A stretch of 64,000 nucleotides of DNA from Allobosea sp. Root381 (GTDB taxonomy: Bacteria > Pseudomonadota > Alphaproteobacteria > Rhizobiales > Beijerinckiaceae): positions 115,477 through 179,476 of the forward strand of contig NZ_LMJT01000043.1 of assembly GCF_001429395.1 (NCBI RefSeq), written 5' to 3'. The notes under the pieces are model-generated. The model searched no databases. It worked only from the letters and a program-made list of their open reading frames with translations, and was not told the DNA's origin. The first letter of the stretch is position 1; each line of letters begins with the position of its first letter. Of this stretch, positions 54,501 to 63,500 are shown piece after piece. The position numbers and the translations under genes were made by a program.

Positions 54501-57500
54501 CCACGCCGGGCTTCACCGGACAGGGCGTCACCGCGCTCGACATCGCCGCGAACGCCTCGCAATCGGCGGCGAGCAACGTGCTCGGCTTCGCCGTGGGCCT
54601 CGGCGGCGGAGCCGCGTCCGGCGTCGTCAACAGCTTCGCGGCCACCACCAGTGCCGCGCTCGACCAGAGCCTCGTCACCGCCGGCCGCGTCGGCGTGAAT
54701 GCCGAGAGCCGCAACGGCTTCCACGCCCAGGCCGTGTCCGGCGCCGCCGGCGGCGTCGGCATGGGCTCGTCCTTCGTGGTCGGCACCAGCCGCAACACGA
54801 CGCTCGCGACGATCGGCGGCGGGTCCGGCCAGACCACGCTCAACCTCAACGGCGCGCTCGCCGTCACCGCACGCAGCGTCAACGCCTTCACCACGGTTTC
54901 GGCCGGCGGCGCGGCTGGCGGCTTCGCCGGCGTCGCCGGCATGGTTTCCTTCGTCGATGTCGAGAACGAGACCCGTGCCGGACTCTACGGCGTCACGGCG
55001 ACGCTGCGCCCGACCAGCGCGGCCGGCATCGGCGTCACCGCCTACGAGAGCACCAGCATCGACGCCACGACCGCGGCCGGTGCCAGCGGCAGCTTCGGAG
55101 CCGGTGCAGCCGCCAACATCGCGAGCCTCGACAGCCGCGTGCTCGCCGACATCACCGGATCGACGCTTTCCGCGCCTGGCGCCGTCTCGGCTTCGGCAAC
55201 CTCCGAGCGCAATGTCGACGCGACCACCATGACCTATGGCGTCGGCGGCTCGGTCGGCATCGGCGCCGCCGTCGCGCTGATCTCGGTCGGCACCGGCGCC
55301 CCGTCGGGCGCAGGCTCCGACCTCAACGCCAATGGCGGCGGCACGCTCTCGCGTCTCGACCAGCTCACCGCCGGCAATGCCGAGCTCGTGCTGAGCGCGA
55401 GCGGGCTCGCCGCCTATCGGGCCTATCGCGGCGCGGCCGGCACCGCGATGAGCGAGGCCCAGCTGCGCGACGCCGCGCAGGCCGACTACAATCTGCTGCT
55501 CGCCAACGGCTCATTGGTCGGCGGTGCGTTGACGCTGACGGATTCCGGCGTCGCCGGGCTGCGCAGTGCTGCGGCGATGGCGCTCGGTATCGCAGCCCCG
55601 ACCGATGCGCAGGTGCGCAGCTGGGCAGCGCAGCGCTACACCGCGCTGAACGGCGGCGCCGTGACCTATCTGATGAGCGACACCGGCGTCGCAGCCTATC
55701 GCGCGACCGTGACGGCGACGACGCCGGATGCGAACGAGGACCAGATCCGCAGCGCCGCCAACGACGCCCATGCGCGGCTGCTGGCGAATGGCAGCGTCGC
55801 CAACGGCGTGCTGACGCTGAGCGCAGCCGGCATCGCGGCCTATCGCACCGAGGCAGGCGCCAGCCTCGGCCATGCCGCGAGCGATGCGGAGGTGCGGGCC
55901 TACGCCGCCGCCCAATACAGCTTCTTCGCCGCCAATCGCAGCCGCATCGTCGCGCCGGCCTCGCAGAGCGCCTCCGCCCTGCTCGATTCGGCCGGTTCAC
56001 GGACGGCCGCGACGGTGACGGGCGGCAGCATCGCCAGCGGATCGGTCGCGGTGACGGCGTTGTCGCAGACCACCACCAGCAACATCGCCAGCGGCGTCGG
56101 CACGGGCGGCGCAGCCGGCGTCGGCGCAGCGACGGCCTATACCGATGTCGGCGACGACGTCTCGGCTCGTCTCGACCAGATCACCGTGAACACGGGGTCG
56201 ATCGCGATCAGCGCGAACTCGACCGACGGTTCGGGCGCGGCCGCCCGCGTCGAAGCGACGGCGGGTGCCGGCGCGCTGGCGGCCGCCGCCGGCGCCGCAG
56301 TTGCGAAGGGCACGATCTCCAACACCGTCTCGGCCCTGCTCGGGGGCAACCTCACGGTGACCGGCGCCGCCACGGTCAATGCCGGCAACGGCCAGACCGG
56401 GCGCTCGGACGCCTTCGGCGCGACGGTCGCCGGCGGCCTGGCGCTCGGCGTCTCTCTCGCCGCCAGCACGGCCGACAGCACGGTCTCGGCGCGTTATGCG
56501 GCGGGCTCCAACCTGACCGGGACCGGGCTGACCATCGGGGCGACCAGCACAGGCGCTGCCTTCGCCGCGGCGGTCGCGGGCGCCGGCGGCCTCATCGCCG
56601 CGGGCTCGGGCGCGGAAGCCAATGCCACCGACAGCTCGAACGTCTCGGCCGTGATCGGCGCCGGCGCCCGCGCCAATGTCCGGACCGGCTCGATCATCGT
56701 GCAGGCCAGCGCCTCGCCGGATGCCAAGGCCTCGGCCAGGGGCATCGCCGTGGCCGGCGGGCTTGCCGTCGGCGCGGCGACCGCCAACGCCACCGTCAAT
56801 TCGTCGGTGCGGGCCGCGATCGAGAACAATGCGAGCCTGCCGGCGGCGGCGCAGTTCACCGCAGGCACGCTCTCCGTGCTGGCGACGGGCTCCGTCTTCG
56901 GCAGCACGCTCGGCGACGCAGCCCGACTTGCCGGCTCGACCGGCGGCTTCACGCGCGGCGGCATGTCAGCCTCGGCCTCGGCCATTGCGGGCTCCGGCTC
57001 CTATTACGTCAGCGCCGTCGGCACCGAGGCCAAGGCGCTCAACACGAGTTCCGTCACCGCCTCGGTCGGCAACCATGTCGGCCTGCCGGTGGGCGTGGTC
57101 ACGATCAGCGCGAACAACACCACGGTCCAGGGCGCCACCGCCACCGGCGTGAGCGCCGGCATGGCGGCCATCGGCACCGTCAACGCCGAGGCAGAAGCGC
57201 GGACGCAGACCAACGCATCCCTCGGCGACGGCGCCACCATGGCGGCTGGCGGCACCGGCAGCTTCACGCTCACGGCGACCGGCAGCGACACCCAGATCGC
57301 CCATGCCGAGGCCGGCAGCGGCGGCCTCTATGCCGGCTCGGGCGCGGAAGGCTCGACCTCCAACACCGCGAACGTGACCGCTTCGGTCGGCGCCAATGCG
57401 TGGATCAGAACGGGCCTCGTAACCATCGCAGCGAGCCATGCCAGCCGCTACGCCGCACTGGTCGACAGCCTGCAGGCCTCGGCACTCGGTGCCAGCGCGT

Positions 57501-60500
57501 CGCTGGCGAAAAACGACGCCCATGTCGATGTGCTGACCCGCATCGTCCAGGGCAGCGATATCGGCGCCACCGGCCCGAACACGGCGGGCTGCCATCTGTC
57601 GAGCTGCCTGCAGGCAATCTCGCTGACTGCCAAGAATGTCTTCACGCAGCTCGATCTAGGCGACTCGGTGCGCGCGGCGGCGGGCGGTGGCATCAACGGC
57701 GCCGGCGCGACCTCGGAGACCGAGATCGCCGGCACCGCGCGCGTCACGCTCGCAGACGACGTCACGCTGACGGCTGGCACCAGCCCGACCGCGGCGCCGG
57801 GGCCGATCCTGATCCGGGCCTGGACCGAATTGACCGCCGACGACACGGCGACGCTGACGACGGGCGGTCTCCTGCAAGGTGCGGGTGTCACCTCGCATTA
57901 CAGCGCTGATATCGACAACGAGGTCACGCTCGGCCTGCGCAACAGGCTGAATTCCTTCGGCGTCATCAATATCGGCACCTACACCACCGCCGATGTCCAG
58001 GCCAACGCCTATGTCAGCACCTACGGCCTCGCCAGCGTCGGCGTCGCCGATGCGCATGTCGGCATCCGCTCCGACAACAATGTGAGAATCGGCGCGAATT
58101 CGGCCCTGCTCGGCCTTTACGACGTCAACGTCACCGCCGGGCGCGACGGCTCGGGCCACTACACCAACAACCTCTCGGGCCGGGCGACGGCGCTCGGCTA
58201 TGTCCGCGGCTTGATCGCGGTGCCCGTCGCCGACGCCTCGACCGACCTGCAGAACCATGCCCGGGTCGAGGTCGGCAGCGGCGCGACCATCTCCAGCGCG
58301 CAGAACGTCACGCTCGGCGCCTATGACGGCTTGATCGACGCCCGTGCCGACGGTACCGGCCACGGCTACCAGCTCTATTTCATCCCGGTGACGGCGGGCT
58401 CGAGCAGCCCGGGCTTCTCCTCGAGCTCGACGGTGGAGATGAACGGCACGGTCACGGCCGGCATCTACAACACGCAGCGCATCGAGATCGGCTGCGGCAT
58501 CAACGCCTCGGTGCAGTGCGGCCCGAACGATGCGCCGACGATCCGTTTCGTCAGCGGCGCGCCGGTGACGGGGGGCTACGACCCCGCCTTCAACGCCGTC
58601 GCCTATGTCAACGCGAATTACGACCCGACCGTCGCGGGCACGCTGATCTCCGGCATCAGCTCCTCGCCGGTCAAGGCGTTCACCCTGACCCAGCTCTATG
58701 CGGCGGGCGGCAACATTTACGTCAATGCCGGAAGGGTCCAGGGAAGCGGCACGCTCACGGCGAAGGGCGGCCCCTCGATCACCGTCATCAACCGCAGTAA
58801 CGCCTATCTCGTGCTCGCCGGCGGCGCCTATATCCCCGAGACGACTGGCGGCCAGATCGTCGGCTCGACCGGCTCGCTGACGCGCCAAACCAACCCCGAT
58901 GCGACGCCGATCATCACCATCGACAACAGCTACACCGGCGCGCTCGACGCCAGCGGCCACGGGCCGGCGCTGCTGATCGCCGGCGACATCACCAACCTCG
59001 CGGGCGTGGTCTCGCTGAACAACACGCAGGGCTCCTTCGGATTCTCCGGCCAGCGCATCGACGCGCTCCAGTTCAACGCCACGGTGCCGAACGGCGCGGT
59101 CGCGGTCTCCTCGAACGGCCCGAACGGCATGCATACTGTCGGCGCCTCGCCGCAGGCGGAGTTTGCCCACGCGATCTTTTATCCCGGCGGCGGCCCGGGA
59201 TCGGTCTCGTTCGATGTCAATCAGGCGGTCATCGCCGCGGCCAATGCGCTAGCGGCCGCCATGGGCGCGACCGACCTGAACTACTTCCTGTACGGCAGGC
59301 AGAGCGAAGGCGCGACGCGCAATTTCTCGCTGCAGTTCTTCGGCAACTGCGCCGGCTACATCGCCGATTCCGGCGCCAACTGCACCGGCGACTACAATAT
59401 GGGCCGGGGCATCAATTTCCAGGCGCTGCCGACGATCCAGACCTATCGCGAGAGCAATCCGACCGCGCAGGCCGGAACCACCAAGATCTACGGCGCCCAG
59501 GTCGCGATCAAGGCGACGACGATCAACATCAACGCCTCGATCGAGGCGGGGCGGGTCACCAACTGGTCGGGAACGGTCGATGCCGGCATGGCCGCCAGCC
59601 TCCGGAACCAGCGCCAATACTACCTCGATCGCGGCTATGTCGAAGTCGGCCTCAAGGAGGCCTTGGGGGGTGTCTGGTCGAACGCGAGTGCGGCGCCGCT
59701 ATACTACGATCTGGCCAACGATCGACTGGTCCTTTGGGACATCAACGCCTCCTCGGGTGGCGGCTCGGTTCTGCTCGACGGCCAGATCATCAGCACCAAC
59801 ACGCTCGGCTCGATCAAGATCAATGGCGGCTTCGGCGATGTCAGCCTGAACAACACCTCCGGGCTCGACCTCATCGTCAACCGCATCAACACCGGCACGG
59901 GCGTCGGCGTCGCTGCGAGCGTCAGCAAGATCACCCTCATCGACCGGCTCGTGACCTCCGGGCCGAACACCACGATCTATGCCTATACGCCCGGTTCGGG
60001 GATCGCGATCTACAAGTCGCACAACGGTGCGCAGCCCACCCTGACCGGCGCTGGCGCCACGACACCTGTCGCCTTCATCTCCGGCGATACGACGAGCTAC
60101 AATCCCGTCGCCGGCACCCGCTACGAGTGGACGCAGCAGGCCCTGCTCCAGAAGGTCGGCCTGACCTGGGAGAACCGGAATCAGGCGAACATCCCGGGCG
60201 TCTACTGGCGCTACGATTCCGGCACCTCGGGCAACCCTTGGGTCTATGTCGACGCTCAATCGCCCAGCGTCGATGCGCACCGGATGCACGAATGGCAGTC
60301 ATGGTGGTCCCGCAATCCGCAGGCCCCGAGCGCGACACAGGTCTCGGGCCGGGTGACGACGGGCGATCTCGGCCTCACCCATGTCGGGATGACGCAGGAG
60401 ATCACCGGCGGCCATCTCGACATGATCCACAACCTGGCGACCTATGGCGGCTGCAACGGCCAGTCGATCAACCATTGCAACAACGACTTCGTCGCCCAGC

Positions 60501-63500
60501 CGGGCGCGTCGCAGGCGGAATGGGCTTACAACTATGCGACCCGGGCCTTCGTCCAGGTCACGACCTCGGTGAAGGCCGACAATCCCTTTGCGGTCAGCTT
60601 CGCGGGCAACGCTGCCGGCCGCGTCAACATCACCTCGAACGGCTCCGTGCGGCAGAACGGCACCATCGTCAATCCGAGCGGCACGACGACGATCGTCGCC
60701 TCGGGCGGTAGCTTCACCCAGACGAACAACGCCACGATCCTCAGCAACAACCTGAATCTGACCGCGCGTGACTCCATCGGCACGCAATCGTCGGCGATCA
60801 AGGTGACGCTGACCAGCGGTGCGCAGCTCAGCGCGATCACCGGCAGCGGCGGCATCAATCTCGACGTCACCGGCAGCGCCCGCGTCGCGGCGCTGCGCGC
60901 CGACGGCACCCCGAACGCCTATGGCGACATCCGCGTTCACGCCACCGGCAGCCTCGAGACCGGGACCTCGGCCTCGGCGAACGTCGTGGGCCGCAACATC
61001 ACGCTGGCGAGCGCGAACGGCAGCATCGGCTCGGTCACCAATCCGATGAAGATGCGCGCGGTCGCGACGCAGCTTGCGAACGGCTCCTATGTCGACGGTA
61101 TCGTCAACGTCTCCGCCCTCGGCGACATCGGCGTCGCGCAGCTCGCCGGCGACCTGCGCGTCGGCGAGATCAGGAGCGAGACCGGCAATGTCCGGATCGA
61201 CGTCAATGCCGGCAGGCTCGTCTCGGCCACCGGGCAGACGGCGGCCCAGGCGTTGAGCGCCGAGCAGCTCTCGGAGGTCTCGCGCGCGCTCAAGCTGACC
61301 GCGGCCGATGGCGCCGGGGCCGCGGCGCAGGCCAGCATCGCGAGCTTCGAGGCGCAGGTGACGCAGGCCTATGGCCTCTATTCGGCGCTCATCCGCAGCG
61401 GCAGCGTCGGCACCAACGGTATCTTCACGCTGAACGACAATGCGGTCGTGCTTTATCAGGCCTTCGCCGATGCCGCGCTCGGCCGCCCGGCCTCGCCCGC
61501 GGAGGTCAAGGCCTATGCCGCCGAGCGCTTCAACAGCTATGCCAACGCCTTCAAGGCGGCCTATGGCGATGGCTGGGCGACGAAGGCCCGCTTCAACCCC
61601 GCGACGCTGGAGAGCGATTTCAGCTTCAGCGCGACGGCTCCCGACGCCGCAGCCGGGCTTTCCGACCGCATCGCCGGCGACGCGATCTGGACCGACCGGC
61701 AGCTCGTCTCGGCAATCAACAAATCGGCGCTGGCGCCGGCCTCGGGCGTCGTCGGCAACGGCGTCGCGCTCGTCGTCGGCCATGACGTCACGCTCAACAT
61801 CGCCGGGAGCATCGGCTCGCTGGCGCCGGACTTGCAGGTCTCGCTGGACAGCATCCGCAATGGCTCGCTCTCCGATGCGCAGCTCGCCGCGCTTTCGGTC
61901 GCAACCACGCCCGGCACCGTGAAGATCATGGGACTGCGGCAGGATGGCAGCCTCGTCGAGGTCAGCGATCTCAACAACTTGCCCGCGGGCGTCACGCTCA
62001 CCCGCGTCGACGTGAAGCAGACCGCGCCGCTCTTCATCAACGCGACCGGCACCTTCTCCGCCTCGGCGCAGGGCGACGTCTATGTGCAGGCGACCACGAA
62101 TGTGCAGTCGAGCACGACGCCGCGCTCGGCCGGCGCGACGCTGACGATCGGCAATATCACGGCGACAGGCACCGTCAGCCTGCAGGCGCCACAGGGCATC
62201 GTCGTCGGCACGGAGGCCGACGGAACCACGCCACGCAGCCCGGTCCAGATCCAGACCGGCGGCGATCTCGTGCTCGTCGCCGGCGGCGGCGGCATCGGCT
62301 CGGCGGCGACGCAGCTGACCTACCAGATCGGCGGCAAGCTGGTCTCGGCCTCGGCGGCCGCGGGCGACGCCTACCTCATCGCCAATGCCGGCAATGCCGA
62401 GATCGGCCGCATCTTCGCTTCGGGCACCGCGTCCTTGACCGCGCGCGGCGGCGCCATCCTGGGCTACCTGCCGGGCGTCGCGATCTCGGCCAGCGCGATC
62501 CGACTCGATGCGACCGGCAATGTCGGCTCGGCCTCGGCAGCACTCGGCCTGCAGGTCGGCGCCAACGGCTCGGTTTCCGGCCAGATCGGCGGCCAGGCCT
62601 GGCTTGCGGCGCCGACCGTCTCCGGCCAGCCGTCCAATACGCTCAAGCTGGGTTCGCTCAACGCCGCCAACGGCCTCACTGCCACCGCCGATGGCGAGAT
62701 CGACGTTCTCGGCAGCCTGCGTTCGAGCAACGGCGCCATCGCGCTCACCGGCAGCAAGATCGTCATGGCGAGCGGCTCCGACATCGAGGCCGCCGGGCGC
62801 GCCAGCCTCGCCTCGGGCAGCGACATCGCGCTCGGCCATGTTTCGAGCAGGCTCGCCGCGCCGACCGGCGCCGCCTCGATCGTGATCACGGCTGCCGGCT
62901 CGATCCTTGGCAATGGCGACACCGGCGCGCTGCTCGACGCCAGGCCGGCCAGCGGTTTCATTGCTCTCACGGCCGGCGGCGACATCGGCAATGCGACCGC
63001 CGCCCTCGCCTTTGCCGCAGCGGGCCTTTCGGCGCACAGCCTAAGCGGCGACGTGAACCTCGCCACGACCCTGGCGACCGATGTCACCGCGCTGACGGCC
63101 GATGCCGGCTCGATCACGCTCGCGGCTGGCGGAGCGCTGACCGTCGATACCGCAACGAGCAACGGCGGCACGACGCTTTCGAGCAGCAACGGGGCGCTGA
63201 CCCTCGGCACGCTTCTGGCCGGCGGTGCGAGTTCGCTCGACGCCACCGGTGCGATCGGCATAACCAGCGCGACGACGACGGCCGGAGGCTTTGAAGCGAT
63301 CTCAACCGGAGGCAGCATCACCGCAGCGACCCTCGATATCGCCGGCGAGGCGAACCTGACAGCTGCCACCTTCGTCTCCATCATGGGCTCACTGACTGCT
63401 GGCGGCGCGGCGAACGCCACCGCCGCCAGCGGCACGCTTGGTATCGCCAGCCTTGAGGCCGGTGCAGGCTCCGCCCTCTCCGCCTCCGGCGCGATCACCC

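Noticed and set aside
60299..63037. A 912-codon antisense open frame inside the adhesin gene
   Set aside because: Long antisense frames are expected opposite GCC/GGC-rich Ala/Gly codons. Its translation is Arg/Asp/Gly-rich low-complexity with no domain, and the sense strand has clear adhesin features.
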